Source of the DNA: Flavobacterium sp.
GTDB taxonomy: Bacteria > Bacteroidota > Bacteroidia > Flavobacteriales > Flavobacteriaceae
Assembly (NCBI GenBank): GCA_030152225.1
Contig: JASLHL010000183.1
Location: 1-21,228 of the forward strand
Direction: 5' to 3'
Length of the DNA: 21,228 nucleotides
Shown: positions 1 through 8,316 of the stretch, piece by piece
Layout: every line of letters starts with the position of its first letter
Position numbering within the stretch: the first letter of the stretch is position 1
Notes under the pieces: generated by a model
Database searches by the model: none
What the model was told of the DNA's origin: nothing
Seen by the model: the letters and a program-made list of their open reading frames with translations, nothing else
Program-made: the position numbers and the translations under genes

Positions 1-3000
1 CCTATAGAATCTTTGGATTCGAATACGTATGAGATTATACAGCGTAGACTTCAGCAACAGAAAAGTGATTTAATCCAACGATTACAAGCACTGAATGATG
101 ATCGCAAAGAAGTTTTTACCGCTGTTGATCTGAAACTTATCGCCAATCAACGCATTACCACGGAAAACAATTGTACGGCTCGAGGGATTATTGCCTTTGA
201 CAACCTTTGTATTTTTGGGTACAATGTACACTTTGGATTGAAAACTGCCATCGAACTTAGCGATGTATTCAGTATCTATCGCTTTGAGAACAATCAGTTT
301 ATTCCTCAACCGTTGGATTTTATCCACGATGCAACCTTTGTTGAAGACTATAAAAATTTATATAAATACTACAGAGACTCCATTTTTAATCGATTTCAAA
401 AAACAGAGAACTACCTCTATATGGTTTTTCAAACCAGTAAGAATATCGATAGTTTAAAGGCCTTTAAGTGGTTGATTAAAGACAATCAACTGCATTATCA
501 GGATGATCGCAGCATTCACGAAGTAGTAAAAACGCCTCAATTTGAATTTGATTGGAATAAAACAACCCTTGAAAACAGACGATTAGGGGTACACCCACAC
601 GTTTCTATTCAGGACAAAGTTTTTATTGAAGCGGTCGGTGGTGACATTACCTTTAAAATTGAAGACAATACGAGCAATGGACAAGGTATTTATTCAGAGC
701 CCGTAAAAAATATTGATCAACAATTGGACGATGCGGAGTACTACTATGCAGACTTAGGAAACTTTATCAGCATTCGCATTAAGCCGTATCAGGAGGAATT
801 CCGCGCCTTCATCTTCAATACCAAAACCAAACAAGTCATCAATGTACCTGCCTTGAATCACACGGGAATTTTACTTCCTGATGGACAAGGGATTATTTTT
901 TCCAATGGGTATTATTTACAAAGTGGAGAATACAAGATTTTTGACAACAACATCAAAAACTTGGAATTCATCAAGCAGATTCCCTCGCATAATGGGGAGG
1001 ATTTCTTGTATATTTTTTATCAAGCCGAACATCACATCTATACCTTGATGTCGTATAACATCATTAAACAACAAATCGAAACGCCAATTGTTTGCAGTGG
1101 ATTTACGTTGTTTAACGATGGAAAGCTCATCTATTTCCGTTCGGAGAACGAAGCAGTCAAACACCATGTGGTTCAGATTTGGGAAACTCCTTATACGGCT
1201 ACATTAATTGAAAACAAGGAGCAAAAAGAAAATCAGCTCTATAAAATAGGCAACAAAGATCTTGTAAAAGCGATGGCTGAATGTCAAGAGATTATTCACC
1301 TCATCGACAAGGAAGATTCATATGAGGGGCTTTATGATGATATTGCGAAGAAAGCGAATGACGTTATCGACGCTTACTATTGGATTAACACAGCAGAGAC
1401 TAAGCAGCTAAATGAACCTTTAGATCAGATTAAACGCATTGCTAACACGGCCATTGATGAATTTGAAAAGGTACAAGAACAACGCAAAAGGGCCGCTAAT
1501 CGATTAACAGAATTAAAGGGAATTGTTGAAAAACAGCTATTCAATGTAACCAATGCTAAAGGCAATACCTTAGAAAGCTTGGTTCACTTACTTGCTGAAA
1601 ACCGAAAGCTCTTGGGTGAAATTATCAGCTCGCGTCAAATTAAATACATTGACGTTGCCGTTTTAGATGGCTACCAAGAAAAATTGGGTAAAACCAATGC
1701 AACCCTTTCTGATAAAACGATTGATTTTCTCTTACAAGAACAGGCCTTGCTTCCCTATGAACAAAAAGTACTCGATCAAAAAGAGAACGTGCAAGGGGTG
1801 ACCAAAGTAATTGATGCCAATGCTATTGACAACAGTTGCAAATCGATTTCGAGTGAATTAGAACTATTGATTGACATACTCAACAGTTTAAAAATAGACG
1901 ATACTACACAAGCAACAAAGATTATAGCCAAAATATCCGTTATTTTCGCCTCGTTGAATGAAGTACGCGCTCAATTGAAACGCAAAATAGATGCGTTGCG
2001 CACCAATGAGTCTATTGCAGAATTTCACGCTCAACTTACACTACTCGATCAGAGTATCATCAACTTTTTAGAACTTTCCAATTCACCTGAAAAATGTGAG
2101 GAATACCATTCAAAAGTGAGTGTTCAAGTAGAAGAACTGGAAAGTAAATTTGCCGATTTTGACGAATTCATCTTAAAAATTGCTGATAAACGCGAGGAAG
2201 TTTCCAAGGCTTTTGACACAAGAAAAACACAACTCGTTGAACAAATCAATCGACGTACCAATGCTTTAGAGCAAATTGGCGTTCGCATTTTAAAAAACAT
2301 TGAAAACAAATCGGCTTCTTTTAAGACAAAAGAAGAAATTTTGGCTTTCTTTTCTACAGATTTAATGGTAGACAAAGTACGTCAACTGATTATTGAACTG
2401 CGTGATTTAGGTGATGTTTCCAAAGCAGAAAACTTAGAGAACAGTGTAAAAACAAGTCAAGAAGATGCCTTGCGCACACTAAGAGACAAGCAAGATTTAT
2501 TTGTTGATGGCGAAAATATTATCAGTTTAGGCACACACAAATTTGCAGTAAATAAACAACCGCTTGACCTAACCATTATTCGAAAAAATGATCTTTTGTA
2601 CTACCACTTGACAGGAACGAGCTTTACTTCGCTCATTCAAGAGGATAGCCTATACGCCTATAAAGAAATTTGGAATCAGGATCTCGTTTCGGAAAACAAT
2701 CAGGTATACCGAGCGGAATACTTAGCTTATCAGGTATGGCAATCCTCTGCCAATACGGCATTGACTACCTTACAAGAAGCAATTAAACTGCGCGCAGAAC
2801 AAAATTATGCTGAAGGTTATCTCAAAGGTGTACACGATTTTGATGCTTTAGAAATCACACAAGCGCTTTTACAATTAAAGGCAGCCTTGGGTATTCTTAC
2901 CTATACACCTGCTATTCGCGTATCGGCTCAGCTTTTTTGGTATCAATTAAAAGAAGAATGGAACGAAACCTTGTTGAAACAAATCAACAGTGCAACTGCC

Positions 3001-4824
3001 GTACAAAAACTATTTCCTTCTAGTTCAAACTACCAGTATATTTTGAATCAAATAGGAGAATTGTACCTGCAATGGGAATCGCCTTTTCGTCTGCTTGATT
3101 CTCAACAAACTGTAGCTCAATACTTGTTTGAAGAATTTGCCGATGGCACGTATTTTACAAAATCCAAACAAGCCAATCAACTCAAAAAAGAGTTTATTGC
3201 CTTTTTACAACAGCACAATGCACTCGTTACTTTTGAGCATGATAGTCAAGCGGAATTTCTAACGACATTGGATCGTTTCTACCTGATTCAAAATTGGTTG
3301 TATTCGTATTTGGATCAGCAGTCTGAATCTAAAGCATTACATAAATACGTTGACGAGGCTTGTTGTTTACTTCTCTTTGAGAAATACTACAACTATACCG
3401 TAAAAGAGAGTGAGGATCAACAATTAATCAAAACACTCAAGGGTAATCATCCAATTCTTGTTCAAGACACCTACCTCCTTGACTATCATTTATACATGGA
3501 TAAACTAGCGTCATTTGAAGCAACAAATGTACCTTTGTTTCGCACATTTCTTGCTACTAAAGAACGCTTGTTGAGTGAATACAAACAAAGTTTAAAAATC
3601 AACGAATTAAAACCGCGTGTTTTGACGTCATTTGTCCGAAACAAATTAATTAATGAAGTTTACTTTCCGTTGATAGGAAATAACTTGGCCAAACAAATTG
3701 GCGTCCATGGAGAAAATAAACGCACGGCGCGTATGGGCATGTTGCTTTTAGTTTCACCTCCTGGCTATGGAAAAACGACATTAATGGAGTATTTAGCGAA
3801 TACCTTAGGATTGCACTTTGTCAAAATCAATGGCCCGACAATTGGGCATTCCATTACCTCTATTGATCCCAATGAAGCAAAAACCTCAGGTGCTAGAGAA
3901 GAATTAAAGAAAATAAACTTATCCTTTGAAATGGCAGATAACGTGATGCTGTATTTAGATGATATACAACACTGTAGTCCTGAATTCTTGCAAAAATTCA
4001 TCTCTTTGGCCGACGGTCAACGCAAAATGGATGGTATTTTTGAAGGAGAAAGCAAAACCTATGATCTAAGAGGGAAGCGTTTCTGCATCATTATGGCAGG
4101 AAACCCCTACACGGAATCTGGAGAAAAATTTCAAATTCCCGATATGTTAGCCAACCGGGCAGACACCTATAATTTAGGTGATGTTATTGGCAGTACAGAA
4201 CAGCTGTTCAAACTGAGTTTGTTGGAAAATGCCATTGCAGAAAACACCTACTTACAGCAATTAAGTGGTACTAGTTTGGATGATTTCTACCGACTGATTA
4301 ATCACATCGAAACCAAATCAGAAGAAGCACTTTCTTTGGAAGGCAATTTTAGTCCACAAGAGATTGAAACCTTCACAGCCGTACTGAAGAAATCGCTGAT
4401 CATTCGCGATTTGGTGATTAAAGTCAACCAGCAATATATCCTCAGTGCTAGTATGGATAATGCCTATCGCACTGAGCCTGCTTTTAAATTACAAGGCTCC
4501 TATCGCGATATGAATAAAATGATTAGCAAGGTAGTCCCTTTGATGAATGACAAAGAAATTGAAGAACTTATTTTGACTCATTATGAAAATGAATCTCAAA
4601 CGTTAACTTCAGATACGGAGGCAAATCTCTTAAAATTAAAAGAACTGGCACATCAACTTTCAACAACAGAGCGCGAGCGCTGGGAAACGATCAAAGCGAT
4701 ATTTGTCAAACAAAACAAATTGGGCTTTGTGGGGCAAGATAATCAAGCAGCACAAGTTTTAAGTCAATTGATGGATTTCAATCAAAACTTAGAACACATT
4801 GCTCAAGCCATTAAAATAAAATAA
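1..4824 (+). CDS. Giant AAA+ ATPase, DUF3686 'DNA repair ATPase' type (5' end missing)
   Basis: The reading frame is open from base 1 and has no ATG near the edge. The first possible start is a TTG at 13, so the gene probably begins upstream; about 1,607 codons are visible. The N-terminal third is a beta-rich region of the kind found in DUF3686 proteins. Long charged helical and coiled-coil stretches follow (about 1450-2500). A C-terminal AAA+ module has Walker A SPPGYGKTT (3754-3780), Walker B LYLDD (3949-3963), a sensor-1-like MAGNP (4093-4107) and a candidate arginine-finger stretch LANRAD (4147-4164). The 'DNA repair ATPase' name is a database label for this family; nothing here shows a repair reaction. 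From general knowledge such proteins often sit near flotillin-like or other envelope-stress genes, which would lie outside this window. It ends in a strong terminator, so it is the last gene of its transcript. Family call fairly sure; role unknown. Confidence 0.8.
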   Translation, partial: PIESLDSNTYEIIQRRLQQQKSDLIQRLQALNDDRKEVFTAVDLKLIANQRITTENNCTARGIIAFDNLCIFGYNVHFGLKTAIELSDVFSIYRFENNQFIPQPLDFIHDATFVEDYKNLYKYYRDSIFNRFQKTENYLYMVFQTSKNIDSLKAFKWLIKDNQLHYQDDRSIHEVVKTPQFEFDWNKTTLENRRLGVHPHVSIQDKVFIEAVGGDITFKIEDNTSNGQGIYSEPVKNIDQQLDDAEYYYADLGNFISIRIKPYQEEFRAFIFNTKTKQVINVPALNHTGILLPDGQGIIFSNGYYLQSGEYKIFDNNIKNLEFIKQIPSHNGEDFLYIFYQAEHHIYTLMSYNIIKQQIETPIVCSGFTLFNDGKLIYFRSENEAVKHHVVQIWETPYTATLIENKEQKENQLYKIGNKDLVKAMAECQEIIHLIDKEDSYEGLYDDIAKKANDVIDAYYWINTAETKQLNEPLDQIKRIANTAIDEFEKVQEQRKRAANRLTELKGIVEKQLFNVTNAKGNTLESLVHLLAENRKLLGEIISSRQIKYIDVAVLDGYQEKLGKTNATLSDKTIDFLLQEQALLPYEQKVLDQKENVQGVTKVIDANAIDNSCKSISSELELLIDILNSLKIDDTTQATKIIAKISVIFASLNEVRAQLKRKIDALRTNESIAEFHAQLTLLDQSIINFLELSNSPEKCEEYHSKVSVQVEELESKFADFDEFILKIADKREEVSKAFDTRKTQLVEQINRRTNALEQIGVRILKNIENKSASFKTKEEILAFFSTDLMVDKVRQLIIELRDLGDVSKAENLENSVKTSQEDALRTLRDKQDLFVDGENIISLGTHKFAVNKQPLDLTIIRKNDLLYYHLTGTSFTSLIQEDSLYAYKEIWNQDLVSENNQVYRAEYLAYQVWQSSANTALTTLQEAIKLRAEQNYAEGYLKGVHDFDALEITQALLQLKAALGILTYTPAIRVSAQLFWYQLKEEWNETLLKQINSATAVQKLFPSSSNYQYILNQIGELYLQWESPFRLLDSQQTVAQYLFEEFADGTYFTKSKQANQLKKEFIAFLQQHNALVTFEHDSQAEFLTTLDRFYLIQNWLYSYLDQQSESKALHKYVDEACCLLLFEKYYNYTVKESEDQQLIKTLKGNHPILVQDTYLLDYHLYMDKLASFEATNVPLFRTFLATKERLLSEYKQSLKINELKPRVLTSFVRNKLINEVYFPLIGNNLAKQIGVHGENKRTARMGMLLLVSPPGYGKTTLMEYLANTLGLHFVKINGPTIGHSITSIDPNEAKTSGAREELKKINLSFEMADNVMLYLDDIQHCSPEFLQKFISLADGQRKMDGIFEGESKTYDLRGKRFCIIMAGNPYTESGEKFQIPDMLANRADTYNLGDVIGSTEQLFKLSLLENAIAENTYLQQLSGTSLDDFYRLINHIETKSEEALSLEGNFSPQEIETFTAVLKKSLIIRDLVIKVNQQYILSASMDNAYRTEPAFKLQGSYRDMNKMISKVVPLMNDKEIEELILTHYENESQTLTSDTEANLLKLKELAHQLSTTERERWETIKAIFVKQNKLGFVGQDNQAAQVLSQLMDFNQNLEHIAQAIKIK

Positions 4825-4825
4825 T

Positions 4826-4866
4826 AGAAGAACGACCTGAACCATACAGGTCGTTCTTCTTTTTTA
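4826..4866 (+). terminator. Rho-independent terminator after the giant ATPase gene
   Basis: A perfect 14-bp stem (4826-4839 with 4847-4860) encloses a 7-nt loop and is followed by a T run. It starts one base after the stop codon. Confidence 0.93.
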
Positions 4867-4915
4867 TACATTTACTGTCGAAAACAAACAAATTTATCGC
4901 TTCTAATTCTCTTTT

Positions 4916-6067
4916 ATGTCAAAGCACCTTGCCCGAATAGCTGTCACGGTTTTATTCTTCTTTTTCGGTGGTATATCCGCCTCTTGGGCCTCGAGAATTC
5001 CCACAATCAAAGCGTATTTTGGTGTAAATGATTCTGCATGGGGATTTGTCTTATTATACATTTCAATCGGAACCTTGATTTCCTTGCCTTTTGCGGGAAC
5101 TATCATTGCAAAATTAGGAAGTAAGCGAGCGACCTTTTATTTCTTACTTGCCTATTTTGTACTTTTGATTGGTATCGGATATTGGGACATCCTGTGGCAA
5201 CTCAAGATAAACTTGATTTTTTTTGGTGTTTTTAGTAACCTGACGAATATATCCATCAACACCCAGGCCATTAATGTATCCAAACACTATAAAGGTCAAA
5301 TTATAGGATCCCTTCACGGCACTTGGAGTATTGGTGGTTTTGCGGCCTCTTGGTTAGGTGCAGAAATGATTAGTAGCTATGTTCCACCCCTGCATCACTT
5401 TATTTACTTCTCTACGGTTGGGATTATTGCCTCCCTCTTCCTCTTTAAATTTTTACTCCCTGATACGATTCCCGTAGAACAGGACAAAAAACAAGAACAA
5501 AAAAAGAGGAACTGGCCCGATAAGAATTTAGCAGTCTTGGGGTTGCTTGCCTTCTTTTCGATGGTTACAGAGGGTACCATGACTGATTGGTCCAGCGAAT
5601 ACATGAAGCACATTGCCCTAGCGCCGATTGAGTTAGTTGGCTATGGATTAACTGCTTATATGTTTACGATGGCTAGTGGCCGTTTTATTTCCGATTATAC
5701 CGTTCGAAAATACGGCGAACGCAAAACTTTGTCCGTTTGTGGATTACTAATCTTTTTAGGATTAGGTGCAGCAGTTTTATTTCCTCATGTTTACACGACC
5801 ATTTTATCGTTTATGGTGGTTGGATTTGGTGTTTCCGCCGTGGTGCCCATGGTGTATCACCTTGCAGGAAATAGCAAAACTATGCCTCCACAACAAGCCT
5901 TAACTTTAGTGACAAGTATTGGTTTTATTGGTTTTTTTCTAGGTCCACCCGTAATTGGTTTTATCGCACAACAGGCCTCCTTACAAACCGCTTTTGCCCT
6001 TATTGCCTTTTTCGGATTATCCATTACCCTTTTAAATTGCTTTATCAAACTAGACAGTTCGAAATAA
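4916..6067 (+). CDS. MFS permease, MosC/YbjJ-like
   Basis: A 383-residue, very hydrophobic protein with about 12 predicted membrane segments, the usual MFS size. The N-terminus carries the pattern GGISASWASRIPTIK followed by WGFVLLYISIGTLISLPFAG. This resembles the opening of the MosC/YbjJ branch of MFS (transporters of unknown or rhizopine-like substrates). A basic loop (around 5480-5520) separates the two six-helix halves. ATG 4916 begins directly with the cytoplasmic tail and first helix, so it is the natural start. The gene lies 49 bp past the upstream terminator and should have its own promoter; a TACATTTA at 4867-4874 is one base off the Bacteroidota -7 motif. Fold is secure; substrate cannot be told from sequence. 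Confidence 0.88.
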   Translation: MSKHLARIAVTVLFFFFGGISASWASRIPTIKAYFGVNDSAWGFVLLYISIGTLISLPFAGTIIAKLGSKRATFYFLLAYFVLLIGIGYWDILWQLKINLIFFGVFSNLTNISINTQAINVSKHYKGQIIGSLHGTWSIGGFAASWLGAEMISSYVPPLHHFIYFSTVGIIASLFLFKFLLPDTIPVEQDKKQEQKKRNWPDKNLAVLGLLAFFSMVTEGTMTDWSSEYMKHIALAPIELVGYGLTAYMFTMASGRFISDYTVRKYGERKTLSVCGLLIFLGLGAAVLFPHVYTTILSFMVVGFGVSAVVPMVYHLAGNSKTMPPQQALTLVTSIGFIGFFLGPPVIGFIAQQASLQTAFALIAFFGLSITLLNCFIKLDSSK

Positions 6068-6127
6068 TTTTATATATTCTCTAACAATTGAATCGCTAAA
6101 CCCCATACGATTGTCTATTTTTATTTT

Positions 6128-6135
6128 TATATTTG
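6128..6135 (+). promoter_or_regulatory. Putative -7 promoter element for exbB
   Basis: TATATTTG matches the Bacteroidota TAnnTTTG -7 motif, 22 nt before the exbB ATG. A TTG at 6111-6113 is 14 nt upstream, somewhat short for a -33 element. Confidence 0.55.
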
Positions 6136-6157
6136 ATCATATTTTAAACTATCATTA

Positions 6158-6868
6158 ATGTTTACATTTTTGCAAGCTTCACCAGATGCAATTACTACTG
6201 CCGTAACGGATTTAAACGAAGTAGTAACTCAAGAAAGTCAAATTTCGGCGTTAGATTTTGTTCTCAAAGGGGGAATTTTCATGATTCCTATTATCCTTTT
6301 GTTTATCTATACCATTTATCTATCCATTGAGCGATATTTGTATATTCGAAAACAAACAAAATACGACGCAACTGTACTTCCCAATACCCTCAACCTATTG
6401 GAAAAAGGTCAAATGGATTCTGTTGAGTTAACGTTGTCAAGAGATAATAATTCCTACACAAAAGTAATTTTAGAAGGAACACATTCAATCGGTAGACCTA
6501 TTACGGAGATCGAAGCCAATATGGAGCGTTTAGCTACTATTGAGATTGGAAAAATGGAAAAGAAGATGAGTCACTTGGGATTAATCGCAGGTATTGCACC
6601 TACTTTAGGTTTCGTTGGAACCATTTTGGGGGTAATTCGTATTTTCTATAACATTAGTATTTCTGAGGATATCAGTATTGCTAATATCTCAGGAGGACTA
6701 TATGAAAAAATGATCAGTAGTGGTTCGGGTCTAGTTGTAGGTATTATTGCATATGCAGCCTATCACCTATTGAACTCGTCTATTGATAATTATTTGTTGC
6801 ATACACAACAAACGATTTTAGATTTTATTAATGCAATACAGCGACCAAATGGCAATCAAAAGAAATAA
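6158..6868 (+). CDS. exbB: MotA/TolQ/ExbB-family proton channel subunit
   Basis: 236 residues, the normal size for ExbB/TolQ. An N-terminal periplasmic stretch is followed by a first membrane helix (about residues 35-56, GGIFMIPIILLFIYTIYLSI). A cytoplasmic domain follows, then the conserved two-helix block: LIAGIAPTLGFVGTILGVI and, further on, ISSGSGLVVGIIAYAAYHLL. The Thr of GFVGT fits the channel threonine. The second conserved Thr position appears to be Ser here. With ExbD it forms the inner-membrane stator that uses proton flow to energise a TonB- or TolA-type partner. The stop codon overlaps the exbD start, so the two are translationally coupled. It could equally be named tolQ; the nearby TonB-like gene favours ExbB, but no tolB or pal is visible to decide. 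Confidence 0.92.
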   Translation: MFTFLQASPDAITTAVTDLNEVVTQESQISALDFVLKGGIFMIPIILLFIYTIYLSIERYLYIRKQTKYDATVLPNTLNLLEKGQMDSVELTLSRDNNSYTKVILEGTHSIGRPITEIEANMERLATIEIGKMEKKMSHLGLIAGIAPTLGFVGTILGVIRIFYNISISEDISIANISGGLYEKMISSGSGLVVGIIAYAAYHLLNSSIDNYLLHTQQTILDFINAIQRPNGNQKK

Positions 6869-7244
6869 ACGCTTTAAAGCGGAAATTGCGACTTCCTCTT
6901 TAAGTGACATTATGTTCTTCTTGCTTTTATTCTTTCTTATTTTATCGACATTAGCGAATCCCAATGTGATAAAAATGATGTTGCCCAAAGCGGCATCAAA
7001 TGAAAAAACGAATAAACAGCACCTGACCATTTCAGTTACAGAAGACAAACGTTTTTTCATCAATAAGACAGAAGTCCCATACGAGGAGTTAGAACAGATG
7101 CTCTTAGCAGAACTAGGAGGTAATACAGATCAATCTGTTGTGATTCGAATTCCATTTAATTCACAGATTCAAGAACTTGTAGATGTACTGCAAATTGGTG
7201 TGAAACACAACATTAAATTTGTAATAGCTACACAAAAGCAATAA
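6849..7244 (+). CDS. exbD: ExbD/TolR-family biopolymer transport protein
   Basis: A 131-residue protein if started at ATG 6849; an in-frame ATG at 6831 would add six residues. I prefer 6849 because MAIKRNKRFKAEI is the usual basic cytoplasmic lead of ExbD. A single membrane helix follows with the essential acidic residue in SLSDIMFFLLLFF (Asp20). The rest is a periplasmic domain (about residues 50-131) of ExbD/TolR type. It overlaps exbB by 20 bp, typical of a coupled stator pair. A two-way terminator follows directly. In function it is the proton-carrying partner of ExbB, passing force to a TonB-like protein. Confidence 0.92.
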   Translation: MAIKRNKRFKAEIATSSLSDIMFFLLLFFLILSTLANPNVIKMMLPKAASNEKTNKQHLTISVTEDKRFFINKTEVPYEELEQMLLAELGGNTDQSVVIRIPFNSQIQELVDVLQIGVKHNIKFVIATQKQ

Positions 7245-7277
7245 AAAAAAGGAGCGATTGAGGTCGCTCCTTTTTTT
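7244..7277. terminator. Bidirectional terminator between exbD and the tonB-like gene
   Basis: Stem 7251-7257 with 7264-7270 and a 6-nt loop, flanked by an A run on the left and a T run on the right. It can therefore end transcripts from both convergent genes. Confidence 0.9.
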
Positions 7278-7279
7278 GT

Positions 7280-8230
7280 TTAGTTTAATTTAAACTGATA
7301 TACGATTTTCCCTACTTGTCTTTCGGGTGCTTTATCATTGGGTTGCCATTTCGTTTGTAGTGCAGCAATTTTTGCTTGCTCTAATAAACAGTTGGCTGTA
7401 TTGGTTGTTCCTTTTACACCGGCTCTGGCATCAACAGTTGTTCCTGCTTGGTTTACCCATACCTCAACAACAACAGTTCCGATCTCGTTACACGTGTATT
7501 TTGGAATTGCTTTTACTGTTGCGTTTCTACCCTCTAGTGAATAGCCAATTCCATCCCCTCTTCCGTTACCATGTCCATTACCTACTCCACCACCTGATCC
7601 GCTTCCTACGCCAGTACCTGTACCACTACCTACACCAGATCCGCTTCCAGTACCACTTCCAGTACCTGTGCCGTAATATCCACCATTCGTCGATAATCCA
7701 CCCTGTCCACTTCCTGTTGTACCACCACCACCAGAACCATTTCCGCCGTTCATAAAACTGCTAATTGCATCCTTAGTTGTATTGGAAACATCGGGTTTAG
7801 CTGGTGTAGTCGCTTTCTTTTCTGTTGTTTCTACTTTCTTCTCTGTTGTTTTTTTAGCCACATGTTCTGTTTGCTTTTCAACAACGGGTTTTGTTTTTTT
7901 TGTTTCTTCTTTTTTAGCTACAACAACGGTCGTTTCCTCCCCTTTTTCATACGCTAAAACTTGCTCTTCTTCTACCGGTTCAGCCTTGGCTATCTGTTGT
8001 TCTTCTTCTACTACTTGCACAGGATCTGAAGAGGTCGTTAAATGATCTCCTGGTGTTCCTTCTAATGAAATAGCTACGCCATTTCCGCCACCGCCACCGC
8101 CACCAAAATTGGTGTAAGACGTATGGCTATCCATAAATTTAATGAAGAATAAAAGAAGGAAAAGCAATAGTGTAACCCCCAAGGTAATGAGGATCGAAGT
8201 TTTTTCTTCTTTTGAATATCTAAAATTCAT
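7280..8230 (-). CDS. TonB-like energy transducer with glycine-rich linker
   Basis: 316 residues. The layout is a short cytoplasmic tail, one membrane helix (about residues 11-31, ILITLGVTLLLFLLLFFI) and a Gly run. An acidic/Lys-rich stretch follows (about 65-145, many E and K). Next is a Gly/Ser/Thr low-complexity segment (about 160-230), then a TonB C-terminal-like domain (about 235-316). That domain contains GTVVVEVWVNQAGTTVDA, a QAKIAALQTKWQP helix and a final KIVYQFKLN strand. It also has two Cys (CNEIG and NCLLEQ) that could pair. TonB proteins contact outer-membrane transporters and are powered by ExbB/ExbD, which here lie next door but face the other way. The usual Pro-rich spacer is replaced by E/K- and Gly-rich sequence, somewhat TolA-like. 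It lies downstream of sbcC with no terminator between, plus its own -7 motif. TonB-type is likely; its receptor is unknown. Confidence 0.85.
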   Translation of the reverse strand: MNFRYSKEEKTSILITLGVTLLLFLLLFFIKFMDSHTSYTNFGGGGGGGNGVAISLEGTPGDHLTTSSDPVQVVEEEQQIAKAEPVEEEQVLAYEKGEETTVVVAKKEETKKTKPVVEKQTEHVAKKTTEKKVETTEKKATTPAKPDVSNTTKDAISSFMNGGNGSGGGGTTGSGQGGLSTNGGYYGTGTGSGTGSGSGVGSGTGTGVGSGSGGGVGNGHGNGRGDGIGYSLEGRNATVKAIPKYTCNEIGTVVVEVWVNQAGTTVDARAGVKGTTNTANCLLEQAKIAALQTKWQPNDKAPERQVGKIVYQFKLN

Positions 8231-8270
8231 ATTAATTAATGCCTAAGATTAAAACGTTCATTATATCTAA

Positions 8271-8278
8271 CAAATGTA
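8271..8278 (-). promoter_or_regulatory. Putative -7 promoter element for the tonB-like gene
   Basis: On the minus strand this reads TACATTTG, a match to TAnnTTTG, 40 nt before the start codon. A TTG (minus strand, 8294-8296) lies 15 nt upstream as a possible -33 element. Confidence 0.5.
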
Positions 8279-8316
8279 CTTATTTTTTTGGTTCAACTCT
8301 TTTTCTACCCTTCTTT

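Noticed and set aside
13..15. TTG as the true start of the giant ATPase gene
   Set aside because: The frame is open to base 1, so the gene most likely starts upstream; the same logic rejects TTG 21177 for the DUF1572-like gene.
7327..8045. Long open frames on the plus strand opposite the TonB-like gene
   Set aside because: They arise from the repetitive Gly, Glu and Lys codons of the real gene; the translations are low-complexity with no domain.
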